A stretch of DNA of 63,843 nt, from contig CANLNQ010000036.1 of assembly GCA_947492525.1 (NCBI GenBank), forward strand, positions 1-63,843, given 5' to 3'. The translations under genes and the position numbers were made by a program. The stretch comes from an uncultured Granulosicoccus sp. GTDB lineage: Bacteria; Pseudomonadota; Gammaproteobacteria; Granulosicoccales; Granulosicoccaceae. Under the pieces are notes generated by a model, which made no database searches, was not told where the DNA came from, and saw only the letters and a list, made by a program, of their open reading frames with translations. Below, piece by piece: positions 7,084-16,335 of this stretch. How positions within the stretch are numbered: position 1 is the stretch's first letter; each line of letters opens with the position of its first letter.

Positions 7084-10011
7084 TCAGAGAGCGAACTTCT
7101 CCAGCTCCAGATTCCTCACTTCCTCGGTCGCAGCCGTTGTCTCATTGGTGACAACACCCGTGCTGGCCTTGGTCGGTTCGAAATAGGTAGCCCCCACGCG
7201 TTTCAGATCGTCGAGCTTCACGCCCAGTATCTTCTGCCTGAAGGCTCGTCGACGCTCTGCGGTTCGACCGAACAGCTCGGCCTGGAAGGCACTGCGTGCC
7301 TCACCGGCGGGTGAGCCGGGCTTGTCGATACCACTGATGACGTTCAGGATGGCCTCTTCAAGCTCGCGTGGCTGATGGTCTGTCTCCTGCAACCAGTTGA
7401 TGGATTCGTCGAAGTCATTCAGTGTGCCGGTCAGACGTGGATCACGATAACTGTAGAACCGGAACGAGGCAGTGTCCGAATCATGTGAAGCACCGCCTCC
7501 ATAGGCACCACCGGTCTCGCGAATGGCCCGGTGCAGATACCCGTTTCGCAGGAATGGGCCAAGTACCGCCAATGGCGCCGAGTCGTCGTGTGTGGAGGGT
7601 ACCGTGGGGTAGGCCTTGGCACTGAAGTTCACCTCGGTGCTGGTGGTCCACAGTTGGCGCGCCTGCTCACGCACTGGGGCCGGGGAGAATCGTTCAAAAT
7701 CATCGACTACCGGTGCATTACCGAAGGCACTGCCCATGCTCTGTTGAATAGTGGCAAGATTCTCTTCCTCCGCCACGATCATGAATCGGCGTGGTGCTTC
7801 TCGCATGATCTGATGCAGGGTCTGCAGACGCTCTGCCAGTGCAGCCATGGCCGCCTTGTCGTCCAGCGTGTCATCCAGTGCCTTCAAGGCCTTGATGCCT
7901 GCCAGACCGTTGAGCTGGTGCGAGAGCCTGATGGTCGGACTCATGCCGCTGGCTGCCGCCATCATGGCCAGCATGTGACCACTGCCAGTGACACTCTGTT
8001 CTCTGCTGGCGCGTGTCTGGGCTATCAGCTCGCGGATCCGGGCATGTTCGTCGAATCGCACATCGGTCAGTGTGTCCAGCATCAATGCCGACAGCGCATC
8101 GGTATTACGCAGCAGCGCCTTGCCTCGCACCACCATGTATCCCGATACCGACTGCTCGTCATCGACGGCGCCTCGTTGCAGGGTGTAGGCGGAAATCCCG
8201 CCGGTCACCGATGCCTGCATGGATTGAGTCTCGAGGTAGTCACGGCCACCGGAGCCCAGTTCGGCCAGAAAGCTTGTGTACAGCGGCAGTACGGAAGACA
8301 GCTCCTGATCCAGTTGCGGCAGGTCGACCACGACATGTTCGTACACGAGACCGTTGGTGCCCTGGCCATACAGAATGGCCGGTGCCTCGTTGATGCGCTC
8401 CTCCCTGCTCGAAGGGATATGCAGCTCCACGGGGACATCGTCGAGGGTTACCTTGGGCAGGATCTCGGGGTCGTCCTCCTGAGCCTGACGCTGGGCGAGG
8501 GCTGCTGCCTGTTCGACAACCTCGGCTGTCTGCGCCTGGTTGAAACCAGCCTTCATCGCCGCAAGACGCTCTCGCTCAGCCTGGTTGCGTCGTTCACTGA
8601 TGGCACTGTCCGGTGACAGAGTCAGGGTGACGCGATGGGGATTGTTCAGTAGCAGCTTGTTGATCAGGTTCGGAATGAAATCACGCGCCTGTGCCGCTTC
8701 ACGCAACCGTTCCAGAGCCGGGTCCAGATCGATGGCTGCCAGCGTGTCGCCGCGCAGCATCGCCGAGGAAAGACCGCCGAGCACCAGTTGCAGGCCGAAC
8801 GGCATGCCATCGCCACGAATCTCCCGCTGGCTCATCTCGATCTGGTGCAGCACTGCCTCGATCTGCTCCTGCGGTACGCCTTCTCGTGCGACGGTTTCCA
8901 GCACATCCAGAATCATCTTCTCGGTGGCCAGAGCATGCTCCGGCTCGGAGCCGTCCAGTCCGCAGGCAAAGACCATTTCCCGGTTGCTGTCTTCCAGCCC
9001 GCACATCGGCGAGGGAGAGCTTCCCAGATCACTCTGTTCGAGCGCTTTCATCAGAGGTGAGGCACTGTTGTCGAGCAGCACACTGGAGAGCAGGTGCGCC
9101 TGCAGCCGTTCATCCAGATTGGTGCTCTCGCCCAGCAGCCAGCCGACCACAAGGTGGGTCTTGTTGCTGGTGTCCTCATCCTGCGTGGCGTAGGATTCCT
9201 GCACGCGCATGGGGGAGTGATAGCGTTTCGCCGGTGTCACCTGAATGGTGCGATCCAGTTTCTCGAAACGGTGCAGCACCTGATCCTGAAAGCGCGTCTG
9301 CAACTCATCGGGAGCCAGGTTGCCGTAGGTCATGAACACCGCATTGGACGGGTGGTAGTGCGTGTCGTAGAACGATTTCAGCTCGTCGTAGCTCAGGTCG
9401 GGTATGCACTCGGGATCACCCCCGCTGTTGTAGTGGTAGGTGTTGTTGGGAAACAGGTGCTTGCTCAGGGTCTGCCACAACACGCTGGTCGGGGCGCTCA
9501 TCGCACCTTTCATCTCATTGAAGACCACACCCTTGAAGACCAGATCGGTGGAGGGGTCATCGGCCTTGTCGAATTCCACACGATGACCTTCCTGGGCAAA
9601 ATCGAGCTCGTGCAGGCGTGAGAAGAAGACTGCGTCCAGATAGACGTCAAGCAGGTTGAAATAGTCCTTCCTGTTCTGACTGGCAAACGGGTAGGCAGTC
9701 CAGTCGCTGGAGGTGAAAGCGTTCATGAAGGTGTTCAGCGATCGCCTGATCATCATGAAGAAGGGGTCGCGAACCGGGTACTTTTCGCTGCCACACAGCA
9801 CCGTGTGTTCGAGGATATGCGCCACACCGGTGGAATCGGTCGGCACGGTGCGCAACCCCACCAGAAACACATTTTCGGGATTGTCTGCTGCCAGATGGAC
9901 ATGAGTCGTGCCTGTTACGTCGTGCCGGAATTCATGCACATCGATATCCAGTGACTGGATATGGTGACTGCGAACGTGCGTGAAGGCGGGATGGCTGACA
10001 GGTGTATTCAT
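7084..10011 (-). CDS. PreP-like M16 zinc metallopeptidase
   Basis: The 975-residue product has the length and features of the M16C presequence-protease family. These include the inverted zinc motif HILEH at residues 65-69 within TGVAHILEHTVLCGSEKY, the RDPFF motif, NTFMNAFTSSDWTAYPFAS, and a C-terminal half with a GGAYGGGAS loop. Members degrade short unstructured peptides in an enclosed chamber. No signal peptide is seen, so it is probably cytoplasmic. I chose the ATG at 10011, preceded by AGGAG at 12 bases. An ATG at 10041 is also open but has no ribosome-binding site. It is transcribed away from the pilin-ankyrin gene. Confidence 0.9.
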   Translation of the reverse strand: MNTPVSHPAFTHVRSHHIQSLDIDVHEFRHDVTGTTHVHLAADNPENVFLVGLRTVPTDSTGVAHILEHTVLCGSEKYPVRDPFFMMIRRSLNTFMNAFTSSDWTAYPFASQNRKDYFNLLDVYLDAVFFSRLHELDFAQEGHRVEFDKADDPSTDLVFKGVVFNEMKGAMSAPTSVLWQTLSKHLFPNNTYHYNSGGDPECIPDLSYDELKSFYDTHYHPSNAVFMTYGNLAPDELQTRFQDQVLHRFEKLDRTIQVTPAKRYHSPMRVQESYATQDEDTSNKTHLVVGWLLGESTNLDERLQAHLLSSVLLDNSASPLMKALEQSDLGSSPSPMCGLEDSNREMVFACGLDGSEPEHALATEKMILDVLETVAREGVPQEQIEAVLHQIEMSQREIRGDGMPFGLQLVLGGLSSAMLRGDTLAAIDLDPALERLREAAQARDFIPNLINKLLLNNPHRVTLTLSPDSAISERRNQAERERLAAMKAGFNQAQTAEVVEQAAALAQRQAQEDDPEILPKVTLDDVPVELHIPSSREERINEAPAILYGQGTNGLVYEHVVVDLPQLDQELSSVLPLYTSFLAELGSGGRDYLETQSMQASVTGGISAYTLQRGAVDDEQSVSGYMVVRGKALLRNTDALSALMLDTLTDVRFDEHARIRELIAQTRASREQSVTGSGHMLAMMAAASGMSPTIRLSHQLNGLAGIKALKALDDTLDDKAAMAALAERLQTLHQIMREAPRRFMIVAEEENLATIQQSMGSAFGNAPVVDDFERFSPAPVREQARQLWTTSTEVNFSAKAYPTVPSTHDDSAPLAVLGPFLRNGYLHRAIRETGGAYGGGASHDSDTASFRFYSYRDPRLTGTLNDFDESINWLQETDHQPRELEEAILNVISGIDKPGSPAGEARSAFQAELFGRTAERRRAFRQKILGVKLDDLKRVGATYFEPTKASTGVVTNETTAATEEVRNLELEKFAL

Positions 10012-10225
10012 GGGTGAGGCGGACTCCTGATTCTGAGGCATGCTTGTTGTGATCTGCGTCTTGCGGTATCTGGCATCGAGAGTCGCAAAACTCGTCAAAA
10101 ATGCCAACCAATCCGTCAAGGGTGGGGTGTTACGAGTCGATACGCAAGAGGTAAGACGGGGGATTGCAACTCGAACCCGATACTCACTATAAGAATAGTC
10201 GTCAACCTACCCTGGCAATCAACTC

Positions 10226-11983
10226 TTGAAACTGCTGATCATCGTGTTAGCCATGCTTGCCACTGGTGCAGGCGCACTGCATAGCTGGCATACCCGAGGC
10301 CTGTATGTGAAGGCAGCGCTGTTATCGGAGGCATTCAATCTGACCTCGCAGGTCAAGCTGCGTGTGGCTGACCATTACATCAAGCACGGCGTCATGCCTC
10401 ACGACAACGCCGATGCCGGTCTGCCACCTCCGCGGAGCATCTACGGGACGAGTGTCAAACGGGTGGCGATCAACCGTGGGGGTGTGCTGATCGTCGATTT
10501 CGAGGACAAGATCGGCGCACGATCGATGACCTTCACTCCGGGTATCAGCCGCGTCAGTGGCCTGCTGGACTGGAATTGCACCAGCGACTCGATATCGGCG
10601 CGCGTGCTGGAAAAACTCAAGCCCGGATGCAGCTATCTGCCCGCCAGTCGGGAAAGTCAGCTGATGAATGCCATTGCCAACAAGGACTTGCCGCGAGTCG
10701 ATTCACTGCTGGACAAGGGGGCGCAGCCCGAAGCTGTGGTCAATGGCAATACACCGCTGATGCTGGCCGCCAGGATAGGCGATCTGGCCATCGTCGAACG
10801 CGTGCTGGAAGCCGGAGCGGCGGTCGATAATGGTGCACTGAGTTCGGAGCGTCGTACCCCGCTGATGGTTGCCATCACCAGCAATCACGGGGATGTGGTC
10901 GCCTTGTTGCTCAGTCACGGCGCCTCGGTAACCCAGCAGGACTATCGCGGCATGACAGCCATGGATCACGCGATTGCCACTGATCGCCGCCTCGGTGGGG
11001 AGCGCTTCGTGCTGATGGTCTCGGCCCGCTTCAATCCGCAATTTGCTGGCGGTCAGGATAACGTGGTCATCCAGTCACCCACCCCGGCACAGTACAGCAA
11101 GAGTCAGCGCAAACTGTATCTGGACTATCGCCGGGCGGCCCGCGAATGCCATGTACAGCGGCTGACATCGCTACTGGAAGAGGCCGGTGATCTGGCGTCA
11201 CCGGAGATGGTGGCAGGTGAGCCGATGATCAATCACATCAGGCAACCGGATTGCCAGGAAGCCCTGATGAATCACCTGCTGGGCAAGTCCAGCTACCAGA
11301 GCAGTCTGCAGGCATACTTTGCCGAACAGGTGAAGCTGTGCAACATCGTTCGCATTGAAACCGCCTTGAAGGACAACCCGTCGCTGTCGGTCATGTCCGT
11401 CTATCATGGCTTGTCGCATCTGGAACGCGCTGTCAGCTCCGGCTGTGCGGCGGTGGTGCAGATGATGGTGCGTGATGGCCAGCTGGCTGACCGGCTACCC
11501 AATGACATCCTGGTGAATGCCATTCAGCAGGCACCCCAGGAAACCCTGGTGAAACTGGTCGGAAATCTGATCGCCGTGGGTGCCAATGTCAACGGACGAA
11601 GCCGGGAGGGGCAGACACCGCTGGCTGCCGCCATTGCCCTGGAGCAACCGGTGGTTGCCAAATACCTGGTCGACGCGGGAGCCGACGTCAACATGCCGAC
11701 CCTGAACCGTTCGTTTCCGGTCATCGAGGCGACCAAGAAAGGCTACGAACATCTCGTTCTGCAACTCATTGCCAAGGGCGCCGATCTGAATGCGGCCGAT
11801 ACCCTGGGCCGCACGGCGCTGCTGGCTGCCGTGGGTCGGGATCGCCAGCGGGTCGTGGGCTCACTGATCCGGGCGGGTGCCAATACGCGCATCCGTGACG
11901 CCAACGGTATCGATGCCGTGTTGCTGGCCGACAGTCGCAATCTGCGGCAGATCAAGAAGATGCTGATAGCGAGTAGCGAGTAG
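10226..11983 (+). CDS. Pilin-like domain fused to ankyrin repeats
   Basis: This 585-residue protein has an N-terminal hydrophobic segment (residues 1-20), then residues about 30-135 that look like the globular part of a type IV pilin: ALLSEAFNLTSQVKLRVADH, HGVMPHDNADAGLPPP, a VDFEDKIG strand, and LDWNCTSDS paired with LKPGCSYLP as a disulfide-like C-terminal loop. Residues about 140-580 carry two ankyrin blocks (NGNTPLMLAARIGD, RRTPLMVAITSNHGDVVALL; later EGQTPLAAAIALEQPVVAKYL, LGRTALLAAV) separated by a helical insert. The classic prepilin cleavage motif with Glu5 is missing, so assembly into a pilus is doubtful. The start is a TTG without a clear ribosome-binding site; an ATG at 10253 is an alternative. 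Function unknown; probably membrane-anchored with periplasmic repeats. Confidence 0.7.
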   Translation: MKLLIIVLAMLATGAGALHSWHTRGLYVKAALLSEAFNLTSQVKLRVADHYIKHGVMPHDNADAGLPPPRSIYGTSVKRVAINRGGVLIVDFEDKIGARSMTFTPGISRVSGLLDWNCTSDSISARVLEKLKPGCSYLPASRESQLMNAIANKDLPRVDSLLDKGAQPEAVVNGNTPLMLAARIGDLAIVERVLEAGAAVDNGALSSERRTPLMVAITSNHGDVVALLLSHGASVTQQDYRGMTAMDHAIATDRRLGGERFVLMVSARFNPQFAGGQDNVVIQSPTPAQYSKSQRKLYLDYRRAARECHVQRLTSLLEEAGDLASPEMVAGEPMINHIRQPDCQEALMNHLLGKSSYQSSLQAYFAEQVKLCNIVRIETALKDNPSLSVMSVYHGLSHLERAVSSGCAAVVQMMVRDGQLADRLPNDILVNAIQQAPQETLVKLVGNLIAVGANVNGRSREGQTPLAAAIALEQPVVAKYLVDAGADVNMPTLNRSFPVIEATKKGYEHLVLQLIAKGADLNAADTLGRTALLAAVGRDRQRVVGSLIRAGANTRIRDANGIDAVLLADSRNLRQIKKMLIASSE

Positions 11984-12055
11984 CGAGTAGCGAGTAGCGA
12001 GTAGCGAGTAGCGAGTAGCGAGTCAGCTATTCACTATCCGCTATCCGCTATCCGC
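11968..12055. repeat. Two heptanucleotide tandem arrays at the 3' end of the ankyrin gene
   Basis: AGTAGCG-type units run about seven to eight times from 11968 to 12023 and include the TAG stop of the ankyrin gene in an early copy. CTATCCG is then repeated three times (about 12034-12055). TAGCG in the first array is complementary to CGCTA in the second, so the transcript could fold back between them. The lipoprotein gene ends convergently just beyond. Confidence 0.9.
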
Positions 12056-12065
12056 GAGAGTTGCG

Positions 12066-13316
12066 TCACTCCAGCTTCAAGGTCCCCATCAGAGAGGGAT
12101 TGTTCATGGTGCCATCGACATTGCTGCCATTGCCGGCAGGGTGCTTCCAGCCCCATTTGGTATCACGGCCACCGCCATCGTCATCATCATTCACCTGCAG
12201 CTCGAAGCCGAACGGTTCGTCGACATCGATGCCGGCTGACGCCAGTTCGATCTGCAACTCATAGATGTCCTGCTTGAAGCGCGCCGTGCGCAGTCCGGCC
12301 GGACCTGCACCCGGGCCCGTGACAAACGTGAAGTCCAGCGCCGCGGTGCTCGATGATGGGCCGGCAACGGCACCGGAGAAGGCCGGCTGTGTGACATTGC
12401 CTTCCAGGCTGACGGGCAGGATACGATGAAAGTCATTGTCGTCGTACTGGCTGCCCTTGCTGTTGTCGCCATCGATGAAGAACTCGAGGCTGTCGTCCTG
12501 GGTTAGTTGTGAGCCGGAGTCGCGCTGCCTCTGGTCGTTGTCATCCACCAGCACCATGATGTAGAGATACGTGCCGTCATGCAGTGCGGCCCAACGTCGC
12601 AGCGCACCGCCTTCGTCGGCCTCGCCGTGTATGTCGATCATCAGATTGCCGATATACAGCGGTGCGCCGCTGCTGTCGGTCTGAACCGCCGTCGCCCATT
12701 GGCCGGTCAGGGCGCCCTGATCATCAACCGTGACATCGCGGCCGTTGATCTTCGGCGCATCCTCGGCAGCGATGCGCGGCACCACCACGTCGACATTGTC
12801 GGGCGTGCTGTCTCCGCCGGATGGATCGGTAACAGGGGGGTCTCCATCGAGAGGCTCAGTGCCATCCTGTCTCTCCTGCAGGTTGCTGACACCGTCCGAG
12901 TCGGAATCGATATCCGTGCTGTATGCGCTGGTGGAGATGATGGTGACCTCACCGTCGTTGCTGACTTCCAGCTGCTGGGTCAGCTCGGCCAGTGGCAGGT
13001 TCTGTCCATCGTATCGTTCGACCCAGACTACCGTTGCCGTGTAGGCGCGTCCCGCAACCACGTTAGCGGTACCCGTCCAGCTGTTGCCCACACCGATTCG
13101 GGTCATGCTCAGATTGACACCGTTGGAGAGCTGTATGGTGGGACGGACCTGCGAGATGTCGGGGCCATCGGCATTGAGCAATACATCGGGCAGATCGATA
13201 CTGACCTGTGGATCGGCGTCCAGTGTCACCTGGGTGTCGTTGTCCGAGCAGGCAGCCAGCAGCAGGCTGGCAGACATTGCCAGCAATGCGTTTGCTGTCG
13301 TTGACATGCGGTTCAT
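12066..13316 (-). CDS. Lipoprotein with CBM9/DOMON-like sugar-binding domain
   Basis: The 416-residue product has a lipobox (SLLLAACSDN). Residues about 30-120 form an Ig-like region, then a calcium-type motif (DIDSDSDGVSNLQE) and a linker. The C-terminal half (about 195-416) resembles the carbohydrate-binding module 9 family found in exported sugar-binding proteins: APKINGRDV, LYIMVLVDDND, QDDSLEFFIDGDNSKG, and FELQVNDDDDGGGRDTKW. I start at the ATG at 13316, which has AAGGA seven bases upstream; an ATG at 13331 overlaps the stop of the upstream gene. The two genes look co-transcribed. Substrate unknown; sugar or glycan binding is inferred from the fold. Confidence 0.7.
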   Translation of the reverse strand: MNRMSTTANALLAMSASLLLAACSDNDTQVTLDADPQVSIDLPDVLLNADGPDISQVRPTIQLSNGVNLSMTRIGVGNSWTGTANVVAGRAYTATVVWVERYDGQNLPLAELTQQLEVSNDGEVTIISTSAYSTDIDSDSDGVSNLQERQDGTEPLDGDPPVTDPSGGDSTPDNVDVVVPRIAAEDAPKINGRDVTVDDQGALTGQWATAVQTDSSGAPLYIGNLMIDIHGEADEGGALRRWAALHDGTYLYIMVLVDDNDQRQRDSGSQLTQDDSLEFFIDGDNSKGSQYDDNDFHRILPVSLEGNVTQPAFSGAVAGPSSSTAALDFTFVTGPGAGPAGLRTARFKQDIYELQIELASAGIDVDEPFGFELQVNDDDDGGGRDTKWGWKHPAGNGSNVDGTMNNPSLMGTLKLE

Positions 13317-13327
13317 GAGTGATTCCT

Positions 13328-13960
13328 TCATTCCAGTGTGAACGTCAAGGGCACGATGCGCGTCTCGTCACCGCTGTCGCTGGCAAAGCTGGCAATGGCA
13401 CCCACGGCCAGTACCCCCAGCGTGATCTGCACCCAGCGTCGCTGCAGCAGCGGCCTGGTTTCGGAAGGCGCAGGCTGCGTCGTATCAACGGCAAGCGTGG
13501 GCGTGCTGGTCGGTTGCGAAGGATTTGCGGTCTCTGTGAGGGTACGTCGGTAGGGGTCGAAGGCAAATCCACTGACGGTGCGGTTGCCACTGGTATCGCT
13601 GGCCTTGATGTAGTACTCGATGGTGCGCAGGTCCTGATAGTCGGTCGGAATCGATACGCTGTAGTAGCCGGTATTGCCGATCTCTTCCATGGACGCTGCC
13701 GTGTAGGGCAGCTCGCCATTACGTCGGTAATACAGAGTGACTTCCTGCAATTGCGTGTCTTCTTCCACCTGGACCGTGAATACCTGGGTTCTGTCCGCTC
13801 TGACATTGCTCAGTTCTTCGATTTCAATGTACGGCGCAGTCGTGTCCACCGGCTGCGCATGGGCGGGGATTGCAGACAGGCTGAACAGAATGAGGAGCAG
13901 CCAGCCGCTGATGCAGCCGGTCGTTGTCCGTCTGCACGCTGACAGATTGATACCGTACAT
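13328..13960 (-). CDS. Exported single-pass protein with an Ig-like domain
   Basis: The 210-residue product has a signal peptide (GWLLLILFSLSAIPAHAQ). An Ig/fibronectin-like beta domain follows at about 40-130 (FTVQVEEDTQLQEVTLYYR, IEYYIKASDTSGNRT), then a Pro/Thr linker, a predicted membrane segment near 178-195 (VQITLGVLAVGAIASFA) and a short tail. The start has GGAG six bases upstream. It precedes the CBM9-like lipoprotein gene with almost no gap. YYIKASDTSGN is typical of beta-sandwich modules in exported proteins. No specific family recognised; it may anchor or support its lipoprotein partner. Confidence 0.65.
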   Translation of the reverse strand: MYGINLSACRRTTTGCISGWLLLILFSLSAIPAHAQPVDTTAPYIEIEELSNVRADRTQVFTVQVEEDTQLQEVTLYYRRNGELPYTAASMEEIGNTGYYSVSIPTDYQDLRTIEYYIKASDTSGNRTVSGFAFDPYRRTLTETANPSQPTSTPTLAVDTTQPAPSETRPLLQRRWVQITLGVLAVGAIASFASDSGDETRIVPLTFTLE

Positions 13961-14146
13961 GGTGTACTCCGGGAAATGGTGGCCACCAGTATACGAAAGC
14001 GGCGAGCGCCTGACACTTCGGCGTGCATTTCGGTGCGCCGGAATCTCGGCGCTGACCTGCCGATAAGGGTAAACTGGCCGGCTTGACCGGACGCTATCGC
14101 GCCCGATTCATCTTTGACTGCGTTACATCGAGGCGCGGAGGTCTTC

Positions 14147-14635
14147 TTGATCAATCGATATCTGCAGCTGTGTGCGTTTCTGCACCGGTCCACCATGGGC
14201 GTCTGTCTGCTGCTGCTGGCTCTGCTGCTGTGTTCGCAGATCAGCATCGTGGTCTTGCGCTACTGTTTCGGCACCGGATTTCTGGAGTTGCAGGACTTCA
14301 CCGCCTACGTCTTTGCCAGTCTGGTGACCTTGAGCATTCCGGTGGCTCTGGTGCTGGATCGGCATGTGCGTGTCGATGTCTGGCGGGAGCACCAGTCCGC
14401 CAGCTTGCGCCGGACTCTGGACAGGCTTGGCGTGATCGTGCTGCTGTTTCCGGTGTTCCTGCTCAGCCTGTATCTGGTGTATCCCGACATCGCCTACGCC
14501 TGGCAGATCAGGGAGGGGTCTCGGGAGACCGGCGGGCTGCCAGGCGTCTATCTGGTGAAGTCACTGTTCCCGTTGAGCTGTGTCCTGCTGATCCTTCAGG
14601 GTGGTGCCGCGCTGCTGAGTGGAACAACCCGCTGA
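14147..14635 (+). CDS. dctQ: TRAP transporter small membrane subunit (DctQ family)
   Basis: A 162-residue, four-helix membrane protein with the DctQ pattern: LRYCFGTGFLELQDFTAYVF in the second helix region and VLDRHVRVDVWR between helices. DctQ supports the large subunit in sodium-driven, binding-protein-dependent uptake of organic acids. I chose the TTG at 14147 because CGGAGG lies about five bases upstream. An earlier TTG at 14114 has no ribosome-binding site. The stop overlaps the dctM start (TGATG). Confidence 0.85.
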   Translation: MINRYLQLCAFLHRSTMGVCLLLLALLLCSQISIVVLRYCFGTGFLELQDFTAYVFASLVTLSIPVALVLDRHVRVDVWREHQSASLRRTLDRLGVIVLLFPVFLLSLYLVYPDIAYAWQIREGSRETGGLPGVYLVKSLFPLSCVLLILQGGAALLSGTTR

Positions 14636-16284
14636 TGCATGTCTCCACGCCGTTTCTGATCATTCTGTTCGGCTCACTGCTGGCAGGCATACTCTCGGGA
14701 GTGCCGGTCATGCTGGTGCTGCTGGGCGTGCCGTTGCTGGTGGCGCTTGTCGGTGCGCTGTTCGGCAGCTTCGACCCGGGTTTCCTGCAGGCATTTCCCC
14801 AACGGGTATTCGGCCTGACCGGAAATACCCTGCTGATTGCCGTGCCGCTGTTCATCGCCATGGGGGTTCTGCTGGAGCGTTCGCACACGGCTGAACGCAT
14901 GCTGCTGGTCATGGCACGACTGCTGGGCGGCTCGGCGCGAAGCCTGGCCTTCGCCGTCCTGATCGTCAGCGCCCTGATCGCGGCATCCACCGGCATCATC
15001 GGTGCCACCATCGTCATGCTGGGGCTGATCAGTCTGCCGGCGATGACGCGGGCCGGTCTGCCTCTGAACCTGTCCAGTGGTCTGGTGTGCGCATCAGGAA
15101 CACTGGGGCAGATCATCCCACCATCGGTGGTGCTGATTCTGCTGGGCGACCAGATCTCCAACACCTATCTCGAAGCGCAGCATGCGGCGGGCAACTTTGC
15201 GCCGGAACCGGTATCGGTGGCCGACCTGTTTGCCGGAGCCCTGATACCCGGCCTGATGCTGGTGGGGCTCTATGGTCTCTACGTTGCGGTGTATCTGAAG
15301 TGGCGCGGTACCGACTCACCGACACCGCCTGCCGTTGATGGGGTTGCAGCATCGGCTGCACCGGCAGCACAGGTAGTACCGGCAGCACCAGTAGCACCAG
15401 TAGCACCAGTGGCGCTGGATAACGATGCCATCGGTTTGCCCGATGAACTGTCAACGGCTGTGCTGTTGCAGGTGTTTCTGCCACCGCTGCTGCTGATTCT
15501 GTCCGTACTGGGTTCGATACTGGCCGGTGTGGCAACGCCCACCGAGGCGGCGTCCATCGGCGCGGCCGGAGCACTGCTGCTGGCCGCCAGCAACGTGTCA
15601 GGCAAGAGCGCCGTTGCCTGGCTGAATCTGTCGGTGGTCATCGCCCTGATCCTGCTACTGGCGCTCAATGCGCTGTTGCCCGGCGGCATACGTCATCACC
15701 CGGCAGGCCTGGTGATCGCCGGTTGCATTGTCTTGCTGACCGTGACCGGTTTGCTGGTATCCAGCGCCGCCTTGTGGCAGCGGCAGGTGCTGCAGACCGT
15801 GTTGCGTGAGACCGTGCTGGTGTCCGCCATGGTCTTCGGCATCATTCTCGGTGCTTCCATGCTCTCGCTGGTGTTTCGCGGGTTCGGTGGCGACGAACTG
15901 ATTGAAGATCTGCTGGGCAATCTGCCAGGCGGGCAGTGGGGTACCTTGCTGGTGGTGATGCTGGTGGTATTCCTGCTGGGCTTCGTACTCGAATTCGTCG
16001 AAATCATCTTTATCGTGGTCCCCATCGTGGGACCCATCCTGCTGGCGAGTGATTTCGACCCTGTCTGGATTGCCATTTTGCTGGCGCTGAACCTGCAAAC
16101 CTCTTTCCTGACACCGCCATTCGGCTTCGCACTGTTCTACTTCCGTTCGGTGGCGCCACCGTCACTGAGTACGCTGGGCATCTATCGCGCGGTGATTCCG
16201 TTTGTTGTGCTGCAATTGCTTGCGCTATGCTTGGTGGCGATGTTCCCGCAGCTGGCAACCTGGTTACCGGCAAAGTTGAACTGA
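14635..16284 (+). CDS. dctM: TRAP transporter large membrane subunit (DctM family)
   Basis: The 549-residue polytopic protein has DctM hallmarks: LIAVPLFIAMGVLLERS, ASTGIIGATIVMLGLISLPA, SGTLGQIIPPSVVLILLGD and a C-terminal EFVEIIFIVVPIVGP / QTSFLTPPFGFALFYFR block. It is the translocating subunit. It is longer than the common size of about 430 residues because of extra helices after residue 270 and an Ala/Pro/Val-rich loop at about 235-262. That loop contains a nine-base repeat coding Val-Ala-Pro (about 15385-15418). The start overlaps the dctQ stop. Confidence 0.92.
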   Translation: MHVSTPFLIILFGSLLAGILSGVPVMLVLLGVPLLVALVGALFGSFDPGFLQAFPQRVFGLTGNTLLIAVPLFIAMGVLLERSHTAERMLLVMARLLGGSARSLAFAVLIVSALIAASTGIIGATIVMLGLISLPAMTRAGLPLNLSSGLVCASGTLGQIIPPSVVLILLGDQISNTYLEAQHAAGNFAPEPVSVADLFAGALIPGLMLVGLYGLYVAVYLKWRGTDSPTPPAVDGVAASAAPAAQVVPAAPVAPVAPVALDNDAIGLPDELSTAVLLQVFLPPLLLILSVLGSILAGVATPTEAASIGAAGALLLAASNVSGKSAVAWLNLSVVIALILLLALNALLPGGIRHHPAGLVIAGCIVLLTVTGLLVSSAALWQRQVLQTVLRETVLVSAMVFGIILGASMLSLVFRGFGGDELIEDLLGNLPGGQWGTLLVVMLVVFLLGFVLEFVEIIFIVVPIVGPILLASDFDPVWIAILLALNLQTSFLTPPFGFALFYFRSVAPPSLSTLGIYRAVIPFVVLQLLALCLVAMFPQLATWLPAKLN

Positions 16285-16335
16285 TTCAAGGATATCGGGC
16301 TGATTGCGTTGGCCATCATTACCATGAGGACTCCC

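Noticed and set aside
7531..8616. A 361-codon frame antisense to the M16 peptidase gene
   Set aside because: Shadow of a conserved gene; no ribosome-binding site and no domain.
14083..14634. Extended N-terminus of the TRAP large subunit over dctQ
   Set aside because: The extension reads dctQ out of frame, giving a Cys/Arg/Ser-rich sequence; the ATG at 14635 overlapping the dctQ stop is the natural start.
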